NCBI RefSeq assembly: GCF_000265365.1
Contig: NC_018011.1
Span: 2,621,501-2,685,500 of the forward strand
Direction: 5' to 3'
Source: Alistipes finegoldii DSM 17242
GTDB lineage: Bacteria > Bacteroidota > Bacteroidia > Bacteroidales > Rikenellaceae
Length of the DNA: 64,000 bases
A program made the translations under genes and the position numbers. This document shows, piece after piece, positions 45,163 to 53,395 of the stretch. Under the pieces are notes generated by a model, which made no database searches, had not been told where the DNA came from, and saw only the letters and a program-made list of their open reading frames with translations. The first letter of the stretch is position 1. Each line of letters opens with the position of its first letter.

Positions 45163-46691
45163 CTATGGATCGTCAGCCTCGCTTCGTTGGTGCCGGTGGT
45201 CCAGTCGGGGCTGATCAGGGCCGTGCGGCTGCCGTCGTCGTTCGGCCCGGAGACGCTGGCGGCGTTCCATGCGCTTTCGCCCTTTATGCGGTATTCCGGC
45301 ACGACGCTGCCGGCGTCGGCGAACTGATTGCTGATCGTCAGCGAGGCGGTGTTTTTCCAAAGGTCCGTTTGATCTACCCGCACGAGCGCCGGGGCCGTGA
45401 AGGTCAGCGATTGCTCGGTCACCTGCCCCGCGAGATCGGTCACCTTGACGTCGAAGACGTGTTCGCTGCCGGGGTCGGGACCCAGCAGGAGGATCATCGG
45501 CACGAGTGCCGTGATGTCGAAAACGCACTCTTTTTTATATTGTATTTCGGTCTGGCAGCTGAGTCCGAGATCTGCGAAGGAGATTTCCTCGATGACGTCG
45601 GAATCGTTGAACAGGTCGAGTTTCGAAATGCCCAGCATGCCCAGTACGGGCGACGAAACATCGACTTCCAGACCGGCGATGCCTCCCGGTACATGGATGT
45701 TGATGGCGGCGGAGTAGGTGAGTTGGTTGTTGTCGTCCACGGTGATTTCGTGCGCTTGGTCGATCTCATGTCCCGGCCAGTCGAACGACGGAGCTTCGAG
45801 CGGAGCGAAGACGGGCGTTTCGGCGCGCTTGTAGAGCTTGCCTGCGGCAAACGGTTTGTCTGCCCCGCGTTCGATGGCGACCGTACCGATCCGGGGTGCC
45901 GTAATCACGTCTACAGTCAGTTTGTCGTAGCTCCCCGGCATGATGTTGAAGAAGGCGTTGATGTCGTTGGCGTCGGGAGCCGTGCCCTGCTCGAAGCCCA
46001 GCGCGATGAGGTTCGACGGAGCGGTTTGGCTGAATGCGAGTCCGGAGCCCATGTCTGAAATGTCGAAGTCGATGCTCGCGGCCGAGAGCGTCTGGGTTTC
46101 GTTTTCCGAAGTCAGCAGCAGGTAGCGGACCTTGTCGGCATTGTCTCCGCCTTTTACCTCCAGATTGAGAATCGAGGTCAGGCGGCTGAGGGTGAATCGG
46201 ACCGGATCGCCTTCGTCGGTTTTGCCCGGTTCGGCATTGGCGAAGTTCAGGCACGGGGCCACCAGTGCGTCGGAGGCGCAGTTGAAAGCGTTGCCGCTCT
46301 GGGTGCGCAGGTTGCCGAACGGAATGCTGGCTTTGGTGCCGTTTACGGTCGCATGGGGATAGAAAGCCATGTATTGCCACGCACCGCTCTGCGCCGGCAG
46401 CTCTCCTTCGAATGCGAAGTCGTTGTTGTTGGTGAACGGCCGAAGTTCGGGAGTTGAGCCGGGGGCGGTGAAAAGAATTCCCATAGCGTCGTTCTCTTCC
46501 CAATATCCGGTAAATGTGCTTTCCCCGACGGAGATGCCGGCACGGGTTTCGGCGTCGTCGGCGACATCGGCAAGGAGCTTTACGGACGTATTGCCGGCGC
46601 GCGCCGGATCGTTCGTCTCGTCGTAACTGCTGCAGCCCGCAAACAGTGCGGCCGCAGCGAGGATTGACAGAGCTTTATGGAAGTTTTTCAT
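44340..46691 (-). CDS. Fimbrillin-like/PCMD surface lipoprotein 2
   Basis: A 783-residue paralog of the protein at 41413 (lipobox LFAGCSSYD). The N-terminal fimbrillin-like domain has diverged (GYWEENDAMGILFTAPG, GAWQYMAFYPHATVNG, FNCASDALVAPC), while the C-terminal PCMD third is almost identical. The middle module has PGGIAGLEVDVSS and KVTDLAGQVTEQS. This contrast of old N terminus and fresh C terminus indicates gene conversion or recent partial duplication. It ends WVDDFEWVY. A 54-residue peptide gene precedes it by 14 bases. Confidence 0.85.
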   Translation of the reverse strand: MKNFHKALSILAAAALFAGCSSYDETNDPARAGNTSVKLLADVADDAETRAGISVGESTFTGYWEENDAMGILFTAPGSTPELRPFTNNNDFAFEGELPAQSGAWQYMAFYPHATVNGTKASIPFGNLRTQSGNAFNCASDALVAPCLNFANAEPGKTDEGDPVRFTLSRLTSILNLEVKGGDNADKVRYLLLTSENETQTLSAASIDFDISDMGSGLAFSQTAPSNLIALGFEQGTAPDANDINAFFNIMPGSYDKLTVDVITAPRIGTVAIERGADKPFAAGKLYKRAETPVFAPLEAPSFDWPGHEIDQAHEITVDDNNQLTYSAAINIHVPGGIAGLEVDVSSPVLGMLGISKLDLFNDSDVIEEISFADLGLSCQTEIQYKKECVFDITALVPMILLLGPDPGSEHVFDVKVTDLAGQVTEQSLTFTAPALVRVDQTDLWKNTASLTISNQFADAGSVVPEYRIKGESAWNAASVSGPNDDGSRTALISPDWTTGTNEARLTIHSVDPKTGIFARKSYEYRLLADGATVASGEFTPKNNNGDVIPNAGMESWSTKSMKKIFSGSANVPYPNAYMTSSGTDKLCTQATYPGMVGDYCAQLAAKYAGIAFAAGNLYTGDFVMDGTVGYAQFGQPYTYSARPAALKLKYAAEIGEINRVKNDPPVSTGIDKGRIFVCIVEWSDRHAVQSGTTVDKTTFWDPETVSSLNEGKIIGYGPAYITESHTGSMKDLALPIVYYEKTDTPPTGNYTLVISTATSYLGDYLTGCDANKLWVDDFEWVY

Positions 46692-46705
46692 AGCTGCGCC
46701 GTTTT

Positions 46706-46870
46706 TTATTCGTTATCCAAATAGAAATCGTCGTAGCTTGCGCCGGTCGGCTCTACGCCGCCGCCGGGGAAGGAGTTGGCAAATCCCTTTTCGGGCTGCA
46801 CGTCGATCTGTTCGAGCAGGGGTGTGACATAGCACAGCTTCCCCGCCCGGTGGGTGGTTACATTCTTCAT
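46706..46870 (-). CDS. 54-residue peptide of the EKGFA/YDDFYL family
   Basis: ATG 46870 to TAA at 46706-46708; 54 residues. The product contains YVTPLLEQIDVQPEKGFANS, then a Gly/Pro stretch, then SYDDFYLDNE. It aligns end to end with the 56-residue peptide at 43919-44089 and occupies the same place before a fimbrillin-like gene. The pattern P-x-(I/L)-E-x-I-x-V with EKGFA-x-S resembles short unannotated ORFs often found before surface-protein genes in Bacteroidales. It lacks a signal peptide. Role unknown: peptide product, leader or regulator. Confidence 0.75.
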   Translation of the reverse strand: MKNVTTHRAGKLCYVTPLLEQIDVQPEKGFANSFPGGGVEPTGASYDDFYLDNE

Positions 46871-46898
46871 AGTCAAAATCTGTTAATTGCGTCAAAAG

Positions 46899-46965
46899 CA
46901 AATGTAGGAAGGTCCTGACTAAGATGAAAATAAATTCAACGAACCGGCGGATTCTTCCAATGAAC
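46899..46965 (-). promoter_or_regulatory. Shared regulon promoter, copy 3 (fimbrillin-like unit 2)
   Basis: Minus strand: TACATTTG (complement of 46899-46906), 20 bases, GTTCGTTGAATTTATTTT (complement of 46927-46944), then GTTCAT 21 bases further up (complement of 46960-46965). The spacer sequence differs from copies 1 and 2 while the element spacing does not. Confidence 0.8.
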
Positions 46966-47039
46966 CGGTAGATTTGGCGGACGGCGGACGGGCTGAAATG
47001 GTTTAAGAAAGAGCGAAAAGGTTTGCTTGGCGAACGATA

Positions 47040-47067
47040 AAGGCCGCCCGACGATTCGGACGGCCTT
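47040..47067 (-). terminator. Terminator of the S9 peptidase gene
   Basis: Minus strand: AAGGCCGTCC and a near-complementary GGGCGGCCTT form a stem with a short loop, followed by TATCG; a single mismatch and weak T tract make it moderate. Confidence 0.6.
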
Positions 47068-47089
47068 CAATATCGAGCCTTTCGGACGG

Positions 47090-49222
47090 TTATTTTACGT
47101 ATTTGTTCAGCCAGCCGAAGAACTCGCGGTTCCAGACGAGCGAGTTCTGGGGTTTGAACACCTGATGGGCTTCGTTTTCGAACTCCACCAGACGGGCCGG
47201 GATTCCGCGGACGCGGGCGGCGGTGAACGCTTCGAGCGACTGCGTGTAGGGGATGCGGAAGTCGTATTCGCCCGTGAAGATCAGCATGGGCGTGTCCCAT
47301 TTCTCGACGAATTTGTGCGGCGAATTGGCGTAGGAGCGCTGTGCGACTTCATTCGACCGATCCCAGTAGGGACCTCCGTAATCGTTGTTGATGAAAAACA
47401 GCTCCTCGGTTTGGCCGTACATCGACTCGAAGTTGAAGATGCCGCAGTGCGAGATAAAGGCCTTGAACCGTTTCTCGTGGCATCCGGCCAGGAAATAGAC
47501 CGAATATCCGCCGTACGATGCGCCGACGCATCCCATGCGGGTCTCGTCGGCCCACGGCTCCTTCGCCACGTCGTCGATGGCCGAGAGGTAGTCGCGGATG
47601 TTCTGGCCCGAATAGTCGCCCGAAATCTGGTCGAGCCACTCCTGTCCGAACGAGGGCAGGCCGCGGCGGTTGGGCGCAACGACGACGTAACCCTGCGCCG
47701 CCATCAGCTGGAAATTCCAGCGGTAGCTCCAGAACTGCGAAACGACGCTCTGCGGACCGCCCTGACAGTAGAGCAGCGTGGGGTATTTCTTGGCGGGATC
47801 GAAGTCGGGCGGCAGGATCACCCACGTCAGCATCTGTTTGCCGTCGGTGGTCCTGACCCAGCGTTTCTGCACCTCGCCCATTCTGATATTGTCGTAGACG
47901 GGTTTGTTGATGGCCGAAATCTGCGTCAGCGTGCCGTCGGCGGGATTCACGTCGAAGAACTCCGTGGCCATCGAGATCGTACACATTTCGGCGGCGATCC
48001 TGTCGCCCGCCATCGAGAAGGCGTTGATGTCGTGGTCGCCGCGGGTCACCACTTCGACTTCGCCGACCGAAGGCGCGATGCGGCATATCTGGTGCGTGGC
48101 TTCGATCGGGGCGATGAAGTAGAGCATGTCGCTGCCGCTCCAGACGACGTTCATGGCGTTGTAGTCGAAATCCTCGGTCAGGTCCTGCATTTGGGCCGTC
48201 TGGCAGTCGTAGAGGAACAGGCGCGCCTTGTCCGACTCGTTGCCGGCACGGCGCTGCGAGAGGAACGCGATCTGCCGGTCGTCGGGCGACCAGACGGGGT
48301 ATTTGTCGTAACCCGCCATCGTGGCCATGTCTGCGATCGGTTCGCCGGTATTGACGTTTACGGGTTTGCAGATGTTCTGCGTCACGCCGTTTTCGAGGAC
48401 GTAGACGAAGATGTCCGAATCGGTCGAAACGGCGTACTCGGTGCCGGTCAGCGGCTTGCAGGTGTACGCCAGCATCGTTCCGGCGTTGTTCCACGCGATT
48501 TCGGCCATGTCGAAGTAGGGTGCCAGCGGAGCGTCCCACGCGGCGTCCTTGCCGATGATGTCCACGCCGGGCTTCAGCCCCTCGGCTCCGAAGTCGCCGA
48601 CGAAGATATGCAGGTAGGAACCCTCGTCCCAGTAATTCCAGTGGCGGGCCATCAGGTCGTCGTAGATGCGGGCCTTCGATTTGTCCATGTCCTTGTAGAC
48701 GTCCGACGACTTGCGGTCGCAGACCTCGACGCGCTGTACGTACCACGCCTTGTCGCCGCGGGGACTGATGCCGAAGCCTTCGACGTCCTTGTCGAATGCC
48801 GAGAGCTGTCTGGCGTTGCCGCCTGCGGGCGTCATTTCCCATACCTGCATCGAGCCGCTGCGGTCCGAGAGGAAGTAGATCTTCTCCCCGTCGGCGCTCC
48901 ACTTGGGATCGGCGTTGTTCGACGCGGTGTCGGTCAGGCGCGTCACGGCCTTGGTCGCAAGGTCTTCGACCCAGATGGTCGTCACGCCGCGGTTTTCGGC
49001 CATGTTGTAGTCGGTCTGCGCATAGAGGAGCGTACGCCCGTCGGGCGAGAGCGACGAGGAGCCTGCACGGCTCATTTTCCACATCACCTCAGGGGTGAGA
49101 ATGCCTGTGGCGATCTCATCGGCCGTCAGGGCATTGTCGATGGTAAGGGGCTGCGGCCGCCTGCTGTCGCATGCGCTCAGTCCCGTAGCTGCAATAGCCA
49201 TAAAAAGGAGTAATTTTTTCAT
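47090..49222 (-). CDS. S9 family (prolyl oligopeptidase/DPP-like) peptidase, lipoprotein
   Basis: A 710-residue exported peptidase with a lipobox (GLSACDSR). An N-terminal beta-propeller with repeated SPDGR, SADGEKI and SPDDRQIAF blades precedes the alpha/beta-hydrolase domain. The triad is visible: Ser in CVGASYGGYSVYF, Asp in FTGEYDFRIPYTQ and His in FENEAHQVFK. Family members release dipeptides or short peptides from oligopeptides in the periplasm or at the surface. Its own transcription unit, divergent from the NUDIX gene. Confidence 0.95.
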   Translation of the reverse strand: MKKLLLFMAIAATGLSACDSRRPQPLTIDNALTADEIATGILTPEVMWKMSRAGSSSLSPDGRTLLYAQTDYNMAENRGVTTIWVEDLATKAVTRLTDTASNNADPKWSADGEKIYFLSDRSGSMQVWEMTPAGGNARQLSAFDKDVEGFGISPRGDKAWYVQRVEVCDRKSSDVYKDMDKSKARIYDDLMARHWNYWDEGSYLHIFVGDFGAEGLKPGVDIIGKDAAWDAPLAPYFDMAEIAWNNAGTMLAYTCKPLTGTEYAVSTDSDIFVYVLENGVTQNICKPVNVNTGEPIADMATMAGYDKYPVWSPDDRQIAFLSQRRAGNESDKARLFLYDCQTAQMQDLTEDFDYNAMNVVWSGSDMLYFIAPIEATHQICRIAPSVGEVEVVTRGDHDINAFSMAGDRIAAEMCTISMATEFFDVNPADGTLTQISAINKPVYDNIRMGEVQKRWVRTTDGKQMLTWVILPPDFDPAKKYPTLLYCQGGPQSVVSQFWSYRWNFQLMAAQGYVVVAPNRRGLPSFGQEWLDQISGDYSGQNIRDYLSAIDDVAKEPWADETRMGCVGASYGGYSVYFLAGCHEKRFKAFISHCGIFNFESMYGQTEELFFINNDYGGPYWDRSNEVAQRSYANSPHKFVEKWDTPMLIFTGEYDFRIPYTQSLEAFTAARVRGIPARLVEFENEAHQVFKPQNSLVWNREFFGWLNKYVK

Positions 49223-49250
49223 TTTCGGTCGGGTTTCTTCTATTTATTCG

Positions 49251-49258
49251 TATTTTTG
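49251..49258 (+). promoter_or_regulatory. -7 element for the NUDIX gene
   Basis: TATTTTTG, 18 bases before ATG 49277, in the 54-base gap between divergent genes; no good TTTG at -33 is seen. Confidence 0.5.
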
Positions 49259-49276
49259 CATTCAAATCCGATCGGC

Positions 49277-49903
49277 ATGAACCATACCGTATATTTTGCA
49301 GATAAATCCGTGATTTTCACTTCGGACGCGCTCGGCGGCGAATGCTATGCCGTCGTGCCCGCAGATCCGGCGGACCTATCACGAGCGAAGGTAACGAAAA
49401 TTCTCGAATCGCACAACTGCGTCGCAGTCGTTTCTGCCGATCCCGACGCGGCGTTCCGCTCTTTTGCGGCTGATTTTACGCAGATCGAAGCGGCGGGCGG
49501 CGTGGTGGTGAACGACCGCGGCGAGTGGCTGATGATGCGCCGCAACGGCCGCTGGGACCTGCCCAAGGGACATCTCGAATGCGGCGAGCGCATCGAAGCG
49601 TGCGCCGTGCGCGAAATCGTCGAGGAGACGGGCGTGTGCGCCGAACCGGTGCGGCCGCTGTGCCGGACGTGGCACGCCTATTATTTCCCGAAGACCGAAC
49701 GCTGGGAGCTGAAACGCACCCATTGGTACGAACTGCGCGCGGCGGCCTGCGGCGACCTCGTACCGCAGACCGAAGAGGGGATCGAGACGGTCGTCTGGTG
49801 CACTCCGGCCGAAGCGATGGCCCATGCCGCCGGGAGTTTCCCCACGGTGCGAGCCGTGCTCGAACGGCTCGAAGCCTGCTTGTCTGACGATAAAAAACGC
49901 TGA
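49277..49903 (+). CDS. NUDIX hydrolase with N-terminal accessory domain
   Basis: A 208-residue protein. The Nudix box is complete: GHLECGERIEACAVREIVEETGV (G-x5-E-x7-REIVEE-x-TG-V). About 75 residues before it (ADKSVIFTSDALGGECYAV) form a small domain specific to Bacteroidota relatives. It hydrolyses a nucleoside-diphosphate-linked substrate that cannot be named. Start ATG 49277 is preferred to 49256. The disrupted acyltransferase follows 5 bases after its stop. Confidence 0.9.
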   Translation: MNHTVYFADKSVIFTSDALGGECYAVVPADPADLSRAKVTKILESHNCVAVVSADPDAAFRSFAADFTQIEAAGGVVVNDRGEWLMMRRNGRWDLPKGHLECGERIEACAVREIVEETGVCAEPVRPLCRTWHAYYFPKTERWELKRTHWYELRAAACGDLVPQTEEGIETVVWCTPAEAMAHAAGSFPTVRAVLERLEACLSDDKKR

Positions 49904-49908
49904 TCCAT

Positions 49909-51042
49909 ATGCTTTCAATCTCCGCTTCCGCCTATCCCGACTCGAAGCCCCATTATGCGATCCTCGACGGTCTGCGCGGCGTCGCGTCGCTGGTCGTCGT
50001 GGCTTTTCATCTTTTCGAGGCGCATGCCGCGAGCCATGCCGACCAGATCATCAACCACGGCTATCTGGCCGTCGATTTCTTCTTCGTCCTTTCGGGCTTC
50101 GTCATCGGCTATGCCTACGACGACCGCTGGGGACGCATGACCTACCGCGATTTCTTCAAGCGCCGTCTGATCCGCCTGCATCCCATGGTAGTGATGGGCA
50201 TGCTGATCGGCGCTGCGGCGTTCTCCTTCGGCGCCTGAGGACCTTACGAAATGATCGCCGGCGTTCCGGTCGGACGCATGCTTCTGATCCTGCTGCTGGG
50301 GTGTCTGATGATTCCCGTGCCGCCGTCGATGGATATTCGCGGCTGGAGTGAGACCTATCCGCTGGACGGCCCCGCATGGTCGCTTTTCTTCGAGTATATC
50401 GCCAATATCTGCTATGCCCTTGTCCTGCGGCGTCTTTCGAAGCTGTTGCTGGGGGCGCTCGCCGTTGTCGCGGCATGCTTTACGGTGCGTCTCGCCGTGA
50501 CGCAGGGCGATATGATCGGCGGCTGGGCGCTCGACGGCGAACAGCTCGGCGTAGGTTTCACGCGGCTGGCCTATCCGTTTATCGCCGGACTGCTGCTGTC
50601 GCGCGTCGGAAAGCCGGTCCGTCTGCGCGGCGCTTTCTGGCTTTGCAGTCTCTGCGTCGTCGCCGTGCTGGCCATGCCGCATCTGGGGACGGACCGCTTG
50701 TGGCTGAACGGTCTCTACGACGCCGTGTGCATCATCGTCCTCTTCCCGCTGGTCGTAGCGGCCGGCGCGGGCGGCAAAGTCACGGACCGGGAGTCGAAAA
50801 AGGTCTGCGGTTTCTTGGGCGATATCTCCTATCCGCTGTATATCACGCACTATCCGTTCGTCTATATTTATACTGCGTGGGTGGTCGATACCCGTCCCGC
50901 ATGGCCCGAAGCACTGGGGTACGGTGCACTGGTCTATGGCGGCAGCATCCTGCTGGCGTGGTTGTGCCTGCGTCTGTACGACGAACCGGTGCGCGGGTGG
51001 CTCAAACGCCGCTTCATGCAGCGCAAACCGGTGCAGGGGTAA
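49909..51042 (+). pseudogene. Acyltransferase-3 family gene interrupted by an in-frame TGA
   Basis: The 5' part (49909-50238) encodes HYAILDGLRGVASLVVVAFHLFE and the FFFVLSGFVIGYAYDDRWG and FFKRRLIRLHP motifs of membrane O-acyltransferases. TGA at 50236-50238 stops it, yet the same frame stays open afterwards (GPYEMIAGVPVGRMLLILL) through the remaining membrane helices to 51042. The two parts together have normal family length (about 377 codons). Either it is a recent nonsense mutation, a phase or sequence error, or the second part starts separately at ATG 50251. The acceptor of the acyl group is unknown. Confidence 0.8.
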
Positions 51043-51056
51043 TTTTGTCGCACGGA

Positions 51057-51080
51057 CGACTCCAGCCGGAGTCGCGTTTT
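51057..51080 (+). terminator. Terminator between the acyltransferase and MutS-like genes
   Basis: Stem CGACTCC (51057-51063) and GGAGTCG (51068-51074) with loop AGCC, followed by CGTTTT, between converging genes. Confidence 0.7.
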
Positions 51081-51087
51081 CGTGTCG

Positions 51088-52671
51088 TCAGTTCGATTTC
51101 TCCGTCAGTTTCTCCTGCACCTCGTACGCTTCCGCGATCAGGTCGCGCGGATAGTCGTACATTTCCAGAATCCGGATGGCGTTGCGGGTGGTGAGCGGTC
51201 CCGTGTGCAGCCGGTAGTCGAAGACCAGCTTCCCGCCGATCACCTCCTCGCGGAAATGGTGCAGTTCGTAGCCGTCTTTGCGGAGCAGCTCCGCCAGCTC
51301 GACGTCGTGCGTCGATACCAGCACGAGATGCGGTCCCCGGTTGAGATGCGCCAGTACGGCTTTTCCGGCGGCGATGCGTTCGGTCGTGTTCGTGCCCTTG
51401 AAAAGTTCGTCGAGGGCGAACAGACACGGCGCCGGCTCCTGCGATGCGTCGATGAACCGTTTGACGGTCAGTACTTCCTGCAGGTAATAGCTCGTCCCTT
51501 CGGCGATGTCGTCCGAGATGCGGATCGAGCTGTAAATCTTCATGTACGGAGCCGTGTAGGCCTCGGCGAAGCAAATGTCGAGCGTCTCGGCCAGCAGGGC
51601 GTTGAGCACCAGCGTGCGGATGAACGTAGTCTTGCCCGACATGTTGGAGCCGGTGAGCAGCAGCCCCGTGCCGTCCAGCTCCAGCGTGTTGGGCACGCAG
51701 TTCTCGATGAGCGGATGTACGACCTCCTCGGTCCGCAGGTATTTCCCGTCGGTGAATTCCGGGCGGCAGGTCGGCGTTTCGCCGCGCAGGCGTGCCGCCG
51801 AAATCGCGGCGTCGGTCTCTCCGATGAACCGGAACAGTCCGTGGATGGCGTCGCGGCGCGCTATGATGCTGCCGATGAAGCGGTGGAAGAGAATCACCTC
51901 GACGTTGAAGGCCGCCTTCAGCAGTTCGAGCACCAGCCATACGGCCGCGGCCAGCTCGTTGGCGCTGTCGCCCTGCGTGCCGACCACGCGGCTGCGCCGT
52001 TCGACCTCGGAGACCTGACGGATGACCTTCAGGGCCTCCTCCGTGCCGGGAACCTCCTCGGCCGCGAGATGCCGGGCGGTCCGCAGCGCCAGCGACAACT
52101 GTTTCACGGCCGAAGCATAGATCGAAATGTTGAGCTTGTTGCTGTAATGGATATACATGTTCGCGGCGAAGACGGCAAGGAACAGCAACAGCAGCAGCGG
52201 ATAGAGAAAGCTCAGCAGCAGCGACAGCACGGCTGCGGCCGAGAGCAGGTAGACGAGAGCGATGCGGCGCACCTGCTCCGGTTTGTCGAAAATCAGGTTT
52301 TGCAGGTCGTAGGCGTCGTCGTCCGAGAGCCGCGAAAGGTGTTTCGCGCATTGTTCGGCATGTCCGGTGTTCCCGGCGAAATGATCCGTCCTGCGACCGA
52401 ACTCCTGCACCTCTTCCGTGCCGCGCAGGGTCCTCAGACGGGCGTACAGGTATTGCTGTCCCGGTTTGGAGGCGGTGCGGTCGATACGCTCGAATACGGC
52501 GTTGAGGTCGAGGTCGGCCGTGGTCTCGGCGTCGATGGTCTGAAAAGAGCTCTCTTCCGAAGAGACGTTGTAGAAATAACGGCTTGTCAGGTCGAAATTA
52601 CACGCGGCCCGTTTTTCGCCGGATGCTCCGGGAAGCCCCAAAAAGGTTGTCAGGTATGCAGTAGGTTTCAT
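51088..52671 (-). CDS. Membrane-associated MutS-like ATPase
   Basis: A 527-residue protein. Residues 1-130 are helical and soluble, about 136-172 form two hydrophobic membrane segments (LVYLLSAAAVLSLLLSFLYP and LLLLLFLAVFAANMYI), and the C-terminal half is a MutS-type ATPase core. Walker A is LLTGSNMSGKTTFIRT (341-349) and Walker B is CLFALDELFKGTN, with STHDVELAELL after it. It lacks the mismatch-binding domain I (no FxE motif), so it is not a mismatch-repair MutS. I start at ATG 52671. The biological role of this Bacteroidota group is not known to me. Confidence 0.82.
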   Translation of the reverse strand: MKPTAYLTTFLGLPGASGEKRAACNFDLTSRYFYNVSSEESSFQTIDAETTADLDLNAVFERIDRTASKPGQQYLYARLRTLRGTEEVQEFGRRTDHFAGNTGHAEQCAKHLSRLSDDDAYDLQNLIFDKPEQVRRIALVYLLSAAAVLSLLLSFLYPLLLLLFLAVFAANMYIHYSNKLNISIYASAVKQLSLALRTARHLAAEEVPGTEEALKVIRQVSEVERRSRVVGTQGDSANELAAAVWLVLELLKAAFNVEVILFHRFIGSIIARRDAIHGLFRFIGETDAAISAARLRGETPTCRPEFTDGKYLRTEEVVHPLIENCVPNTLELDGTGLLLTGSNMSGKTTFIRTLVLNALLAETLDICFAEAYTAPYMKIYSSIRISDDIAEGTSYYLQEVLTVKRFIDASQEPAPCLFALDELFKGTNTTERIAAGKAVLAHLNRGPHLVLVSTHDVELAELLRKDGYELHHFREEVIGGKLVFDYRLHTGPLTTRNAIRILEMYDYPRDLIAEAYEVQEKLTEKSN

Positions 52672-52780
52672 GGTCGCGTGTCGGTTGTTCTGGCGTCCGA
52701 CCGGAACGGCCGGTCGGATGCGGGGCGGTGGGCAGGGGGGCCGTATCGCATGCGGTCCCACATTCCGTGCCGCCTCTGCG

Positions 52781-53197
52781 TTAATATTGCGGTGCGGCGT
52801 TCATCGCCTTGGCGATGCCTTCGGCGATCTGATCCAGTCCGCCTTGGAGTTTGCCGCCGATCATCATTTTCATCATCATATTCAGCTCGATGTGCAGCAC
52901 CAGCCGCATGCGGGTGTCGGTGTCCGAGACCTTGTGGAGCTGGATCCAGAATGCGAAGTCCATCGGCACTCCGCCGCCGTCGGCGACGATCTTGACGTGC
53001 CGGGGCGCTTCGCGCTCCTCCATGCGGAGCTTTACGGTGAAGCCTTTGGCTTTGAACGAGCAGGTGTCTTCGGTCGCCTGCCACTCCTCGACCTTGTCTG
53101 CCACGGCGGGCGTCAGGTTGTCGAAACGGCTGATGACGGCGTAAATCTGTTCGGCGGGACGCAAAATCTGTTGCTGTTTGGAGATGTATTCCTGCAT
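52781..53197 (-). CDS. SRPBCC (START/Bet v1-like) family protein
   Basis: A 138-residue soluble protein. The pattern of an N-terminal helix-strand (ISKQQQILRPAEQIYAVISRFDNL), a curved sheet (CSFKAKGFTVKLRMEE, TRMRLVLHIELN) and a long C-terminal helix (GLDQIAEGIAKAMN) is that of SRPBCC lipid- or ligand-binding proteins. A Met-rich segment (NMMMKMMIGG) precedes the last helix. A promoter with TTTG, 20 bases and TACTTTTG lies upstream on the minus strand. The ligand is unknown. Confidence 0.8.
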   Translation of the reverse strand: MQEYISKQQQILRPAEQIYAVISRFDNLTPAVADKVEEWQATEDTCSFKAKGFTVKLRMEEREAPRHVKIVADGGGVPMDFAFWIQLHKVSDTDTRMRLVLHIELNMMMKMMIGGKLQGGLDQIAEGIAKAMNAAPQY

Positions 53198-53272
53198 GGT
53201 TGTATTTAATGGGTGAATCGGATTTCAGCGCAGGGCCGGCCTGAGTTTATCCCTTCCGGAGCCTGCCGCCTG

Positions 53273-53304
53273 CAAAAGTAGTGATTTTTCGCGGGACGGG
53301 CAAA
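53273..53304 (-). promoter_or_regulatory. Promoter of the SRPBCC gene
   Basis: Minus strand: TTTG (complement of 53301-53304), 20 bases, TACTTTTG (complement of 53273-53280), about 75 bases before ATG 53197. Confidence 0.65.
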
Positions 53305-53395
53305 TTGTCCGCCGCCGGGGGCGGAACATGAACCGCCCGGCAACCTGCCCGGTGTAGCGGGGCGTGTTGCCGGACGTATGTGCAGGCTCGGAGTG

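Noticed and set aside
43919..46870. The two small peptides considered as RiPP precursors
   Set aside because: No double-glycine cleavage site, no maturase or peptidase-transporter gene nearby, and the conserved residues are spread over the whole peptide.
49909..51042. TGA in the acyltransferase considered as selenocysteine
   Set aside because: The family has no Cys/Sec at this loop, and I see no convincing SECIS-like hairpin directly after the codon; a nonsense mutation or error is simpler.
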